Source: Promethearchaeia archaeon (GTDB taxonomy: Archaea > Asgardarchaeota > Lokiarchaeia > Sigyniarchaeales > SOKP01). From it: a stretch of 64,000 bases of DNA. Each line of letters begins with the position of its first letter. Position 1 is the stretch's first letter. Under the pieces are notes generated by a model, which searched no databases, was not told the origin of the DNA, and saw only the letters and a list, made by a program, of their open reading frames with translations. Location of the stretch: the NCBI GenBank assembly GCA_029856145.1, contig JAHQWK010000008.1, forward strand, positions 124,001 to 188,000. Reading direction: 5' to 3'. Position numbers and translations under genes: made by a program. Of this stretch, positions 19,887 to 30,083 are shown piece by piece.

Positions 19887-21464
19887 ATGAGCAATGTTCC
19901 AATAATCATTTTAAAGGAAGGAACAGAGGAAGTTCGTGAGAGAGAAGCGCGAAAACAGAATATTACAGCAATGGTCGCGATCGCTGAGACTGTACGTTCC
20001 ACACTAGGCCCTAAAGGAATGTCAAAAATGCTTGTTGATTCAATGGGCGATGTTACTATTACTAATGATGGCGCAGAGATTCTTAAGAACCTTGATATCG
20101 AAAATATAGCAGCGAATATGATGGTTAATGTAGCAAAATCCATTGATGATGATATCGGTGATGGAACTACATCAGCAGTAATTTTTTCTGCTGCTTTATT
20201 AAATAATGCTTTAGAATTGATTGAACAAGATATTCATCCAAAACCTATTACTCATGGATATAAACTAGCAGCTGATAAAGCGCTTGCTATAATTAAAGAA
20301 ATTGCGGTAAAAATTACGAGTGATAATGATGAGGTTCTTAAAGACGCCGCTAAAACTGCAATGAATGCCAAAGAAATTGCTCCGTTAAAAGATTTTTTTT
20401 CAGATTTAGCATTAAGAGCAATGAAACAAATTACAGATGATGATGGAAAAACATTTAACAAAGTAAGCAATGTAAAAATCGTAAAAGCTCCAGGAAAATC
20501 CCTTAAAGAAACAGAATTAATTAATGGAGTCTACACTCAAAAAGACAAAGTAAATTCTATGATGCCAGATACTATAAAAGATGCAAAGATCGCTGTTATT
20601 AGAAGAAAATTAGATGTAAAAAAGACAGAATTTGATGCCCAAATTCGGATCTCTAGTCCCTCTGAAATCCAAAAATTCCTCGACCAAGAAGATAAAATAC
20701 TCACAGATTACTTAAAAATATTTAAGGACTTAGGAGTTAATTTGATTGTAAATAGTAGTGACGTTTCCGATAAATTTGGTGCCTTTTTAGCAAGGGAAGG
20801 AATTGCAGCTATTAAAAATGTTGGTGAGAGTGATTATAAATCGATTTTAAAAGCTGTTGGCGCTAAACTTGTTGATGATTTATCATCCCTCTCAGAGGAC
20901 GATTTAGGGTTTGCCGAAAAAGTACATTTTGAAAAATTAGGTGATGATGAATATACATTATTCTCAGGGTGTAAAAATCCTAAATCAGTTTCTATCTTAC
21001 TCAAAGGTGGGCTTGATAAGATTCTTAGTACCGCGGAAGTCTCTTTACACGATGTATTATCAGTTATTGCTAAAATAATAGATACAAAAGCAGTTGTAGC
21101 AGGAGGAGGAGCAATTTACATTGAACTTGCCAAAAGGATTAGAGCATATGCAAATGAAATTAGTGGAAAAGAGCAGCTAGCTGTAAATGCATTTGCCTTA
21201 GCTCTTGAAGAGATCCCAAAGACGTTAATAAGGAATGCCGGATTAGAAGAAATCGAAAAATTAACTGAATTAAGAGCAGCTCATAAAACTGATGATGACA
21301 AATGGGTGGGAATTGATACCATTACAAATACTATCGGAGATAATTTTGAAAAGGGAATCGTTGAGCCTGCAGAACTAATCAATCATATCATAAAATCTGG
21401 GAGCGAATTAGCTAACTTAATCTTGAGAGTAGACAGAATTATTAGTGCTAAAGGTAGCAGATAA
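19887..21464 (+). CDS. thsA: Thermosome subunit (group II chaperonin)
   Basis: AIAETVRSTLGPKGMSKMLVDSMGDVTITNDGAEIL; DDDIGDGTTSAVIF; VVAGGGAIYIELA. Confidence 0.98.
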   Translation: MSNVPIIILKEGTEEVREREARKQNITAMVAIAETVRSTLGPKGMSKMLVDSMGDVTITNDGAEILKNLDIENIAANMMVNVAKSIDDDIGDGTTSAVIFSAALLNNALELIEQDIHPKPITHGYKLAADKALAIIKEIAVKITSDNDEVLKDAAKTAMNAKEIAPLKDFFSDLALRAMKQITDDDGKTFNKVSNVKIVKAPGKSLKETELINGVYTQKDKVNSMMPDTIKDAKIAVIRRKLDVKKTEFDAQIRISSPSEIQKFLDQEDKILTDYLKIFKDLGVNLIVNSSDVSDKFGAFLAREGIAAIKNVGESDYKSILKAVGAKLVDDLSSLSEDDLGFAEKVHFEKLGDDEYTLFSGCKNPKSVSILLKGGLDKILSTAEVSLHDVLSVIAKIIDTKAVVAGGGAIYIELAKRIRAYANEISGKEQLAVNAFALALEEIPKTLIRNAGLEEIEKLTELRAAHKTDDDKWVGIDTITNTIGDNFEKGIVEPAELINHIIKSGSELANLILRVDRIISAKGSR

Positions 21465-21615
21465 TATGTTTTATAATAGTTAAATAGAATTATTTTTTAT
21501 TTTCTTTTTTTTATATTCAATCTTTTAATTTTAGGATATACCATAAGAAATCATCTTAGAAAACTAAAAAAATCAAAAAAGAAAAATTAAAAGTATAATT
21601 GCTATTTGAAATAAT

Positions 21616-23487
21616 ATGGAAATTATTGATAAAAAAAATTTGGAAAAAATAAAGGCTCTCAATAATCAATTTGTTTTAAAGGTTGTTGATGAGTTTATTT
21701 CTCTTTGTAAGCCTTTAAAAGTCACTGTTATAACAGACTCTCAAGAAGATATTGATTATGTAAGAAACAGAGCTATTGAGCTTAGTGAAGAAACAAAACT
21801 GAGTTTAAAAGGGCATACTGTACATTATGATGGGTTCTTCACAATGAGTAATCATGATCAAGCTAGAGATAAAGGAAATACTCAGGTTTTGGTACCTAAA
21901 GATGAAGAAGGTTCATATCCTTGGATAAATACGATGGAAAGAGAAAAGGGATTAAAAGAAGTCTTGGATATCATGGATGGATGTATGAAAGGCCATGAAT
22001 GTGTAATAAGGTTTTTTTGCTTAGGCCCAAAAAACTCCAAATTTTCAATTCTTGCACTTCAATTAACAGATTCTTTTTACGTTGCCCATTCAGAAGATCT
22101 TCTTTATAGAGCAGGCTATGAAGAATTCAGAAAACTCAACGGATCCGATGATTTCTTCTATTTTATACATTCTTCTGGAGAATTAACTGGTAAGCCACCA
22201 GTTACAAAAAATCTCGATAAAAGGAGAATCTATATAGACTTAAAAGAAGGACGTGTACTCTCAGTAAATAATCAATATGCAGGAAATTCACTTGGATTAA
22301 AAAAACTTGCTTTAAGATTAGCAATTTATAAAGCTAATAATGAAGATTGGTTAACAGAGCACTATTTTATAATGGGGGTTCATCCAAAAGGAAAAAATCG
22401 AACTTCATTCTTCTGTGGTGCATTTCCTTCTGCATGTGGCAAAACCAGTACCGCAATGTTACCAGGGCAAACTATAGTTGGAGATGATATAGCTTATCTT
22501 CGAGTTTGGGAGGATGGTTATGCTCATTCGGTAAACATTGAGAGAGGAATTTTTGGAATTATCAAAGATGTAAATGCTAAAAACGATCCTGTTATATTTG
22601 ATGCACTGACAACTCCTAGAGAAACTATTTTTTCTAATGTGCTAGTTAAAGATGGAAAACCTTATTGGATTGGAGATGGAAGTACAATCCCAGATGGAGG
22701 ACATAATTATTCAGGTAATTGGAATAAAGGAAAAAAAGATAAGAATGGGAGAGATATACCTCTCGCACATCCAAATGCTCGCTATACAATTCGTATTGAA
22801 GAATTGAATAATGCTGATCCTAATCTCCATAAACCAGATGGAGTACCAGTACATGGTATTTTTTATGGAGGGCGCGATAGTGATACAATGCCCCCAGTAA
22901 TTGAAAGTCTTGATTGGGAGCATGGAGTTTTCTTGGGTGCCTCAATTGAATCAGAAACTACTTCTGCTACGTTAGGTGAGGAGGGAGTAAGAATGAAGCA
23001 GCCTATGGCCAATCTAGACTTTATGGTTGTTAGTTTGGGAAAATATATCAAAAATCACCAAGTCTTTGGCAACAGGTTAGAACATTGTCCAAAAGTATTT
23101 GCTACTAATTATTTTCTTAAAAACAAAGAAGGAAAATATTTAAACGGTATTTTAGATAAATTATGTTGGGTAATCTGGGCAGAGGGTCGAGTTCATAATG
23201 ACTTTAATGCTATAAAAACGCCCATTGGCAATATACCCAAATATTTAGATTTAAAAACACTGTTTAAACAATATCTTGATAAAGATTATAAAGAAGAGGA
23301 TTACATTAAACAATTTTCTATAAGACCTAAAAAAATATTAGAAAAATTAGATCGTATTGAAGCTATGTATAAAAAAGAAAAGGACGTCCCAGAATTTTTC
23401 TGGAATATCTTTAATAATCAAAAAAATCTTTTAATAAATTTAAAAAATAAGTCTGATTCTGAAGAAATCTCTCCCTTATTATTTTAA
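21616..23487 (+). CDS. pckG: Phosphoenolpyruvate carboxykinase (GTP)
   Basis: FPSACGKTSTAML, GDDIAYLRVW, PHGIFYGGRDSDTMPPV-like motifs. Confidence 0.96.
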   Translation: MEIIDKKNLEKIKALNNQFVLKVVDEFISLCKPLKVTVITDSQEDIDYVRNRAIELSEETKLSLKGHTVHYDGFFTMSNHDQARDKGNTQVLVPKDEEGSYPWINTMEREKGLKEVLDIMDGCMKGHECVIRFFCLGPKNSKFSILALQLTDSFYVAHSEDLLYRAGYEEFRKLNGSDDFFYFIHSSGELTGKPPVTKNLDKRRIYIDLKEGRVLSVNNQYAGNSLGLKKLALRLAIYKANNEDWLTEHYFIMGVHPKGKNRTSFFCGAFPSACGKTSTAMLPGQTIVGDDIAYLRVWEDGYAHSVNIERGIFGIIKDVNAKNDPVIFDALTTPRETIFSNVLVKDGKPYWIGDGSTIPDGGHNYSGNWNKGKKDKNGRDIPLAHPNARYTIRIEELNNADPNLHKPDGVPVHGIFYGGRDSDTMPPVIESLDWEHGVFLGASIESETTSATLGEEGVRMKQPMANLDFMVVSLGKYIKNHQVFGNRLEHCPKVFATNYFLKNKEGKYLNGILDKLCWVIWAEGRVHNDFNAIKTPIGNIPKYLDLKTLFKQYLDKDYKEEDYIKQFSIRPKKILEKLDRIEAMYKKEKDVPEFFWNIFNNQKNLLINLKNKSDSEEISPLLF

Positions 23488-23512
23488 AAAGCATTTAACT
23501 TAAAAAAAGCAA

Positions 23513-24211
23513 TTAAACTAAATATTTTAACCCAGATCTCACTTTATAACTTTTTTTTATCCTATCAAGTTCAATAAATCGTTTAATTTCCAAATTATTT
23601 AAGAAATCTCGCATTTGTATTTTATCTTTTTTCAATTCTTCGGCTAAACCTTCAATATCAGTTTCATAAGTACGTAGTGTTTGAAGTAATGATGAATATT
23701 CTTCAAAAACATGGTTGACTAAATAAGTAATAGATTCTTTTATGTTTAAACTAGTTTTTGTGCTTGTTGGAAACATTTTGTTATCTTCGGGTAAATAATT
23801 TTGTGAGCGAATTACTTCTGGAGGTCGAGCACCTTCAATATCCTGTTTATTTGCTAAAAAGATTATTGGAGTATTTGGAGGTAATATTTTTCTTATTGAA
23901 TTTAATATCATAATTGCACTATCATCTTTTTCAGGAGAAGCAGCATCAAAGAGAAAAATGACTCCATCTGAGCCACTCGTACAAATACTTCTCATAACTG
24001 AAAATCTTAAAAGCCCTGGTGTTCCAAACAAAAATACATCGAACCCGTTTAGTTTTACACTCCCTAAATCCATCGCAACGGTGTAAAACTTCTCATCTTT
24101 ACCTTTTGCTTCCACATTCATTGCATTATCATCTAGAGCCTTTATATAACTTGATTTTCCCGATTGTAGTGGCCCAGAAACTAAAATTTTTATTATTATT
24201 TCACCAAACTT
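23513..24211 (-). CDS. MglA/Arf-like small GTPase; open frame extended to include the P-loop (ORF track start 24121 is internal)
   Basis: Upstream in-frame KFGEIIIKILVSGPLQSGKSSYIKALDDNA precedes the called ORF; later FLFGTPG and FLANKQD motifs. No ATG/GTG/TTG in the extension; stop TAA at 24212-24214. Confidence 0.75.
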   Translation of the reverse strand, partial: KFGEIIIKILVSGPLQSGKSSYIKALDDNAMNVEAKGKDEKFYTVAMDLGSVKLNGFDVFLFGTPGLLRFSVMRSICTSGSDGVIFLFDAASPEKDDSAIMILNSIRKILPPNTPIIFLANKQDIEGARPPEVIRSQNYLPEDNKMFPTSTKTSLNIKESITYLVNHVFEEYSSLLQTLRTYETDIEGLAEELKKDKIQMRDFLNNLEIKRFIELDRIKKSYKVRSGLKYLV

Positions 24212-24943
24212 TTAATAATGCAATTGAAACTTGATTTTACTTTACTTATTTTTATATTTAAAAGGATAATATACTTGGATAATATATTTTATTTTTTATT
24301 AAATAGTTAATTTGTGGTAAAATATTAAAATCTTAACTTTCATTTCAAGTTTTTGAAGACCTTTACTATAATAATTTATACATAAATTGAATTGGATTTT
24401 ATAAATCCTTTAAAAAAAGAGAATATGAATTTTCATACAGGTTTACCTTTTATTTTTTCTTCTTTGTTAACTAAATTTTATTACATCTTTTAATATCAGA
24501 ATTTTTGTTAAAAAAACTCTATGAAAATACTATAAATCGCATATTTCTTACAAAATAAAAATAGAATTTTGAATGATTTTCCCAATTTAAGAATTTTATT
24601 TTTTTAATCATATTATTCCAAAAATAACTCTCTCTCATGATATTTTGAATTAATATTCAATATCGACAACTTAAAAAGTAAAAAATTCCTAAATTAATAC
24701 TTTTTTCTTACTAATTTTTCGAAATGACAAATGAAAATGTCGGAGATTTTAAAAAAAGTTACTAAAATCCGAAATGGTAAAGAATCTTTAAATATTAAGA
24801 TCGATCTAAATTCTAATATTGAAAAATATTATTGTAATCCTTAAAAATATAATAAATATATTATTAAAAATATCAATATTTATAAAAGTAGATAATTAGC
24901 ATTTAAAATAGATTATATTAATCAGATTATGGTTTAAGAAATT

Positions 24944-25450
24944 ATGCAAACGGTGGATTTTGAATTTCGAAATGAGCTTATCAAGGAAGATTTCTCATTA
25001 AATTATTGTTATCAGTGTGGAACTTGTTCCAGCGCATGTCCTGTAGCTTTTATAACTAATGGTGAATATAATCCCCGAAAAATTATAGAACAATCACTTT
25101 TAGGACTTAAAGACTTATTAATAAAAGATCAAAAACCTAATGTGTGGTTATGCTGTACATGCCAGATGTGTGTTGAAGAGTGTCCCCAAAACGTTTTTTT
25201 AACAGAAATTTTTGAGAAGATTAAAAACAGAATTGTAGTTTTAGGGGAGCCTTATCCTGAAACTTATAAAGTACAAGCAAAGAGTGTATTAGAAAATGGT
25301 TTAGCGATACCACTTACACAACCAATTATTCGTAGAAGAGATCAATTAGGACTTCCAAAGATAGAGTCTGCGAATATTGAAGAGATAACCAAATTATTAA
25401 ATGCTACAAATTTTGAAAAAAAAATAAATTTAATGGGGGAAAACAAATAA
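24944..25450 (+). CDS. hdrC: Heterodisulfide reductase subunit C-like
   Basis: CYQCGTCSSACP and CCTCQMCVEECP 4Fe-4S motifs, followed by hdrB. Confidence 0.93.
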   Translation: MQTVDFEFRNELIKEDFSLNYCYQCGTCSSACPVAFITNGEYNPRKIIEQSLLGLKDLLIKDQKPNVWLCCTCQMCVEECPQNVFLTEIFEKIKNRIVVLGEPYPETYKVQAKSVLENGLAIPLTQPIIRRRDQLGLPKIESANIEEITKLLNATNFEKKINLMGENK

Positions 25451-25451
25451 A

Positions 25452-26321
25452 ATGTCATATAACTACTTTTTAGGATGTGTAATTCCTGGAAGACTCCCGT
25501 TTATAGAAGCTTCTGCTCGAAAAGCATTTGAAGAAATTGGCATTAAGGTTGGAGATCAAGCTAAATGTTCGTGCTGTCCGGATCCAACTGGAACAGCTCA
25601 ATTAGATCATGAATCTTTCTTGGCTTTAGGAGCAAGAAACTTATGTCTTTTTGAAGAAAATAATAGTAATATATTAAGTCTTTGTTCTGGCTGTACAGAA
25701 ACTCTTAAAACAGTTAAACATATTTTAGATAATGATAATGATAAGAAAAAAGAAATTAATTCGAAATTAAGTGCAATAGGAAAAAATTATAAAGGAAATG
25801 CTGAAATTAAACATTTTGCTGAAGTATTATACGAAAATATTGACAAAATTAAGGAAAAAGTTAAAAAACCTTTAAAAGATCTAAAAGTTGCAGGTCATCC
25901 CGGTTGCCATTATCTAAGACCATCTGAAATAATAAATTGGGATGATCCACTCAATCCTAAAACATTAGATGAATTAATAGAAGCAATTGGAGCAGATCCC
26001 GTTGATTATAGTTTGAAAAATGATTGTTGTGGTAATCCAGTTGAAAAGTCTGATAAAGATATATCTTTAAGTATGTTAGAAAATAAACTCCAAAGCATGA
26101 GAGAAGCAGGAGCAGACTGTATTGTTTGTGTCTGTCCAGCATGCTATCAGCAATTTGATTTCAATCAGAGAGAAGTAAATAAAAAGAAAAATACTGAATA
26201 TAATTTTCCTGTTTTTTACATAACCGAGTTAATTGATTTAGCACTAGGAATGGATACGGAAGGACTTGGATTAAATTTCCATAGAATTAAAGTTAATGAA
26301 ATTTTAGAAAAAATTACTTAA
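25452..26321 (+). CDS. hdrB: Heterodisulfide reductase subunit B-like
   Basis: YFLGCVIPGRLPFIEAS; CSCCPDP; CSGCTETLK; HPGCHYLRP; NDCCGNPVE; CPACYQQFD (two CCG-type domains). Confidence 0.95.
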   Translation: MSYNYFLGCVIPGRLPFIEASARKAFEEIGIKVGDQAKCSCCPDPTGTAQLDHESFLALGARNLCLFEENNSNILSLCSGCTETLKTVKHILDNDNDKKKEINSKLSAIGKNYKGNAEIKHFAEVLYENIDKIKEKVKKPLKDLKVAGHPGCHYLRPSEIINWDDPLNPKTLDELIEAIGADPVDYSLKNDCCGNPVEKSDKDISLSMLENKLQSMREAGADCIVCVCPACYQQFDFNQREVNKKKNTEYNFPVFYITELIDLALGMDTEGLGLNFHRIKVNEILEKIT

Positions 26322-26341
26322 AAGGTAGGAAGTGTTCTAAT

Positions 26342-27637
26342 TTGGGTGAAAATTTAAAAAGAGTAATGGTTATTGGAGGAGGGATTGCAGGTATTCAAGC
26401 ATCTTTAGATTTAGCTGAAAGAAATATAAAAGTTGATCTAATTGAAAAAAATGCCTGTATTGGTGGAAGGATGGCTCAACTGGATAAAACGTTTCCTACT
26501 AATGATTGTTCTATTTGTATTTTAGCTCCTAAACTTGCAGAATGTTTTCGACATCCAAATATTACATTGCATATACTTTCAGAAGTTAAAAACTTATCAG
26601 GCCAACCAGGGAATTTTAAAGTGAAAATACTCAAGAAAGCAAGATATATTAAAGAAGATGAATGTATAAATTGTGGACTTTGTATAGAAAAATGTCCAAT
26701 GAGGGTGGATGACGAATTTGATATGAGATTAAGAAAACGTAGAGCAATTTATATCGATTATGTTCAAGGAGTCCCCTCAATTATGACTATAGATAGAGAG
26801 AACTGCTTATTTTTTACAAAAAACGCTTGTAGAATTTGTGAAAAAGTATGTGAAAAAGAAGCAATTGATTTCGACCAAATTGATGAAGAAATTGAATTAA
26901 ACGTAGGATCAATTATTGTAGCAACTGGTTATGATATCTTTAATCCTAAATCTATTGAAACTTTAGGATATGGACGATACCCTAATGTTATTACTGCTTT
27001 AGAATTTGAACGTTTAATTTGTGCCTCTGGACCTTTAGGTGGACATTTAACGAGACCCTCAGATAAAAATGATCCTAAAAAACTTGCATTTATTAATTGT
27101 GTAGGTTCAAGGGATATAAAAAACAATCCATATTGTTCATCTTGCTGCTGTATGTATACCACTAAAGAAGCTATGATTGCTTTTGAGCATGATAATGAAA
27201 TAGAGACTTCAATATTTTATATTGATCTTAGAGCCGCTGGTAAAGGATTTCGAGAATATATTCAAAGAGGAGTAAATAATTATGCTATTAAATACATTAA
27301 AGGAAAAGTGGCAAAGATATTAGAAGATGATCAAAGAAATCCTCTCATTATTTATGAAGATATTAGTACTTCGCAAGTTAAACAACTTAAATTTGATTTA
27401 GTTATTTTAGCTACGACTATGGTACCTAAAAAAGATGCAAATGAATTAGCAAAAACTTTAGGAGTTAAATTAGATAACTTTAACTTTTTTAAGGGAGAAA
27501 GTTTCCATCCACAGAAATCATCGAAAGAAGGGATATTTCTTTGCGGTGCTTGTAGAGAACCAATGGATATTCCAAATTCAGTAATAGATGCAAGTGGAGC
27601 AGCCGCTAAAGCTGCAGAAATACTAATGAGGGGATAA
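26342..27637 (+). CDS. hdrA: HdrA-like FAD/4Fe-4S protein (lacks usual N-terminal domain)
   Basis: VIGGGIAGIQASLDLAER...FPTNDCSICILAPKL; CINCGLCIEKCP; begins directly at the FAD domain. Confidence 0.92.
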   Translation: MGENLKRVMVIGGGIAGIQASLDLAERNIKVDLIEKNACIGGRMAQLDKTFPTNDCSICILAPKLAECFRHPNITLHILSEVKNLSGQPGNFKVKILKKARYIKEDECINCGLCIEKCPMRVDDEFDMRLRKRRAIYIDYVQGVPSIMTIDRENCLFFTKNACRICEKVCEKEAIDFDQIDEEIELNVGSIIVATGYDIFNPKSIETLGYGRYPNVITALEFERLICASGPLGGHLTRPSDKNDPKKLAFINCVGSRDIKNNPYCSSCCCMYTTKEAMIAFEHDNEIETSIFYIDLRAAGKGFREYIQRGVNNYAIKYIKGKVAKILEDDQRNPLIIYEDISTSQVKQLKFDLVILATTMVPKKDANELAKTLGVKLDNFNFFKGESFHPQKSSKEGIFLCGACREPMDIPNSVIDASGAAAKAAEILMRG

Positions 27638-27642
27638 AAAAA

Positions 27643-29310
27643 ATGTCGGATGATGATATTAGAATTGGAGTTTTTATTTGTCATTGTGGTACTAATATAG
27701 GTGGTGTTTTAGATATTTCTGAGTTAATAGAATATGCCAAAACTTTACCAAATGTAGAGTATAGTGCTGCTAACCTTTATACATGTTCTGAAGTTGGACT
27801 AAATGAGATCAGAGAAAATATAAAGGAACAAAACTTAAATCGTGTTATAGTTGCATCTTGTTCTCCACGAACTCATGAACCATTATTTAGATCAACTTGT
27901 CAAGAGGCAGGTTTAAATCCTTATTTATTTGAAATGGTAAATATTCGAGATCAAGATTCTTGGGTTCACATGAAAGAACCAGAAAAGGGTACCGAAAAAG
28001 CTAAAGATCTTATTAGAATGGGCGTTTATAAAGCGGCTTTGTTAGAATCTTTAGAGAAAATGCAAGTTAGTGTAATACCTTCTGCTATAGTAATTGGTGG
28101 AGGTATTGCAGGAATGAATGCTGCATTAACTTTAGCAAATCAAAATTTTGAAGTAAGTTTAATTGAGAAGGATTCTGAATTAGGAGGATTGATCAGACGC
28201 CTAAATAAAGTATATCCAACTAATGAAGATGCTTCAAATTTATTAGAAATAAGAAACTTAGTAGAAAATCACAAGAAAATAAATATACATAAGTCTGCTA
28301 TAATTGAAAAAATTGAAGGGTTTGTAGGAAACTATAAAGTAATTATTCTCCAAAATAAAAAGACAATCGAAATTGAGGCAGGTGCTATTATTGTTGCTAC
28401 TGGGGCTATAGCTTTATCACCAGAAGGCTATTATGATTATAATGGAAAAACTATAATAAGTCAATTAGAATTAGAAGAAATATTAAAAGAGAGTGAATTC
28501 AGTGCGAATAACATTACCATGATTCAATGTGTGGGCTGTAGGAATGAAGAAAGAAAATATTGTTCGAATATATGTTGTATGACTGCTCTAAAAAATGCAA
28601 TCTTAATAAAAGAACAAAATCCGGCGGCTAATATCACTATAATTTTTAGAGATATACAAACACAGGGTGTCACTTATGAAGAATACTATAGAAAAGCAAG
28701 AGAAATAGGAATATTGTTTATAAAATATTTACCCGAAAAACCTCCAATTATTAAGAAAGATCACATAGAGGTTTATAATGAATTTATGAACCAAGTTATT
28801 GGGGTTCCCTATGATCTTGTTGTATTATCAATGCCTCTTATTGCTAATGAAGATTCAGAGCAGTTAGCTAAAATGTTAAAAGTTCCATTAGAAGAGAATA
28901 ATTTCTTTTTAGAAGCTCATGTGAAATTAAGACCTGTTGATTTTGCTACAGATGGCGTATTTGTATGTGGTTCAGCTCATTGGCCCGCAGATATTTCAGA
29001 ATCTATATCACAATCAAATGCAGCAGTTTCTAGAGCAAGTACAATAATTTCTAAAGATATGTTGGAAGTAGAAGGTTCTACAGCTGAAGTGGATACTGAT
29101 TTATGTGTAGGTTGTGAAGCGTGTATTAAAATTTGTCCCTATAGTGCGATATCTAAAGATGAAGAGACAGATATCGTAGTAGTTAATAAAGTAGTTTGCA
29201 AAGGGTGTGGAGTCTGCGGTGCTAGTTGTCCGCAAAATGCAATTACTATTCACCACTTTACAAGTGATCAACTTATTGCTGAAATTGTAACTTATGGAGG
29301 TGGAGAATAA
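27643..29310 (+). CDS. HdrA-like protein, second type (N-terminal HdrA domain, FAD domain, two 4Fe-4S)
   Basis: RIGVFICHCGTNIGG; VIGGGIAGMNAALTLANQ; CVGCEACIKICP; CKGCGVCGASCP; lacks the FPTNDCSIC motif (YPTNEDASNLL). Confidence 0.92.
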   Translation: MSDDDIRIGVFICHCGTNIGGVLDISELIEYAKTLPNVEYSAANLYTCSEVGLNEIRENIKEQNLNRVIVASCSPRTHEPLFRSTCQEAGLNPYLFEMVNIRDQDSWVHMKEPEKGTEKAKDLIRMGVYKAALLESLEKMQVSVIPSAIVIGGGIAGMNAALTLANQNFEVSLIEKDSELGGLIRRLNKVYPTNEDASNLLEIRNLVENHKKINIHKSAIIEKIEGFVGNYKVIILQNKKTIEIEAGAIIVATGAIALSPEGYYDYNGKTIISQLELEEILKESEFSANNITMIQCVGCRNEERKYCSNICCMTALKNAILIKEQNPAANITIIFRDIQTQGVTYEEYYRKAREIGILFIKYLPEKPPIIKKDHIEVYNEFMNQVIGVPYDLVVLSMPLIANEDSEQLAKMLKVPLEENNFFLEAHVKLRPVDFATDGVFVCGSAHWPADISESISQSNAAVSRASTIISKDMLEVEGSTAEVDTDLCVGCEACIKICPYSAISKDEETDIVVVNKVVCKGCGVCGASCPQNAITIHHFTSDQLIAEIVTYGGGE

Positions 29311-30081
29311 ATGGTATTTGAACCTAAAATTTTGGGATTTTTATGTAATTGGTGCTCTTATGCAGGAGCGGACTTAGCAGGTGTGAGTCGAATCCAATAT
29401 CCAACAAATGTTAGAGTTATACGCGTTATGTGCTCTGGAAGGGTTGATCCTGTGTTTATAGCTGAAGCATTTATAAATGGCATTGATGGAGTACTTGTTT
29501 TAGGATGTCATTTAGGAGATTGCCATTATATAAGTGGTAATTATGAAGCAGAATTAAAAATGAAAATGGTAAGTAAATCATTATCCATGATAAATTTTTC
29601 TGATCGAGTACGTCTTGATTGGGTTTCTGCTGCAGAAGGAAATAGATTCGCTCAAATAGTTACTGATTTTACTGAACATATTCGTACATTGGGTCCATCT
29701 CCCGTTAAAAATAAAAAGATTAAAAAACGAATAATTGATAATCTAAATGCTGTTAAATTTGCCATAAGTGATTCCAGATTAAGAGCTTTAGTTTCTAGGC
29801 AAAGAGAATTAACAACAGAAGGGAATGTATATGGTGAAATAATACCAACAGAAGAATTTGAGGAAATTCTTAATAATGCTATTAAAAATGAAATTATTCG
29901 TCATGAAATTTTAGAAAAAATAAAGAATAAAGGTAAATCTGTTCTTGATATCGCAAAGGAAATTGAGGTTGAACCACATAAAGTTTTACAGCATATTGTA
30001 ACTTTAAGAGCTCGAGGTTTAGTTGATGTTGATCAAATAAATGAAGAAATTCCCACATTTATATCGATTAAAGAGGCTTAA
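29311..30081 (+). CDS. MvhD-like iron-sulfur protein fused to a C-terminal winged-helix-like domain
   Basis: FLCNWCSYAGADLAGVSRIQYP...VMCSGRV...GCHLGDCHYISGN; C-term KGKSVLDIAKEIEVEPHKVLQHIVTLRARGLVDVDQ. Confidence 0.9.
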   Translation: MVFEPKILGFLCNWCSYAGADLAGVSRIQYPTNVRVIRVMCSGRVDPVFIAEAFINGIDGVLVLGCHLGDCHYISGNYEAELKMKMVSKSLSMINFSDRVRLDWVSAAEGNRFAQIVTDFTEHIRTLGPSPVKNKKIKKRIIDNLNAVKFAISDSRLRALVSRQRELTTEGNVYGEIIPTEEFEEILNNAIKNEIIRHEILEKIKNKGKSVLDIAKEIEVEPHKVLQHIVTLRARGLVDVDQINEEIPTFISIKEA

Positions 30082-30083
30082 AG

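Noticed and set aside
24235-24730. Possible tRNA or structured RNA in the hdr leader
   Set aside because: Scanned for T-loop GTTCRANNC and acceptor pairing by eye; nothing convincing, only AT-rich sequence.
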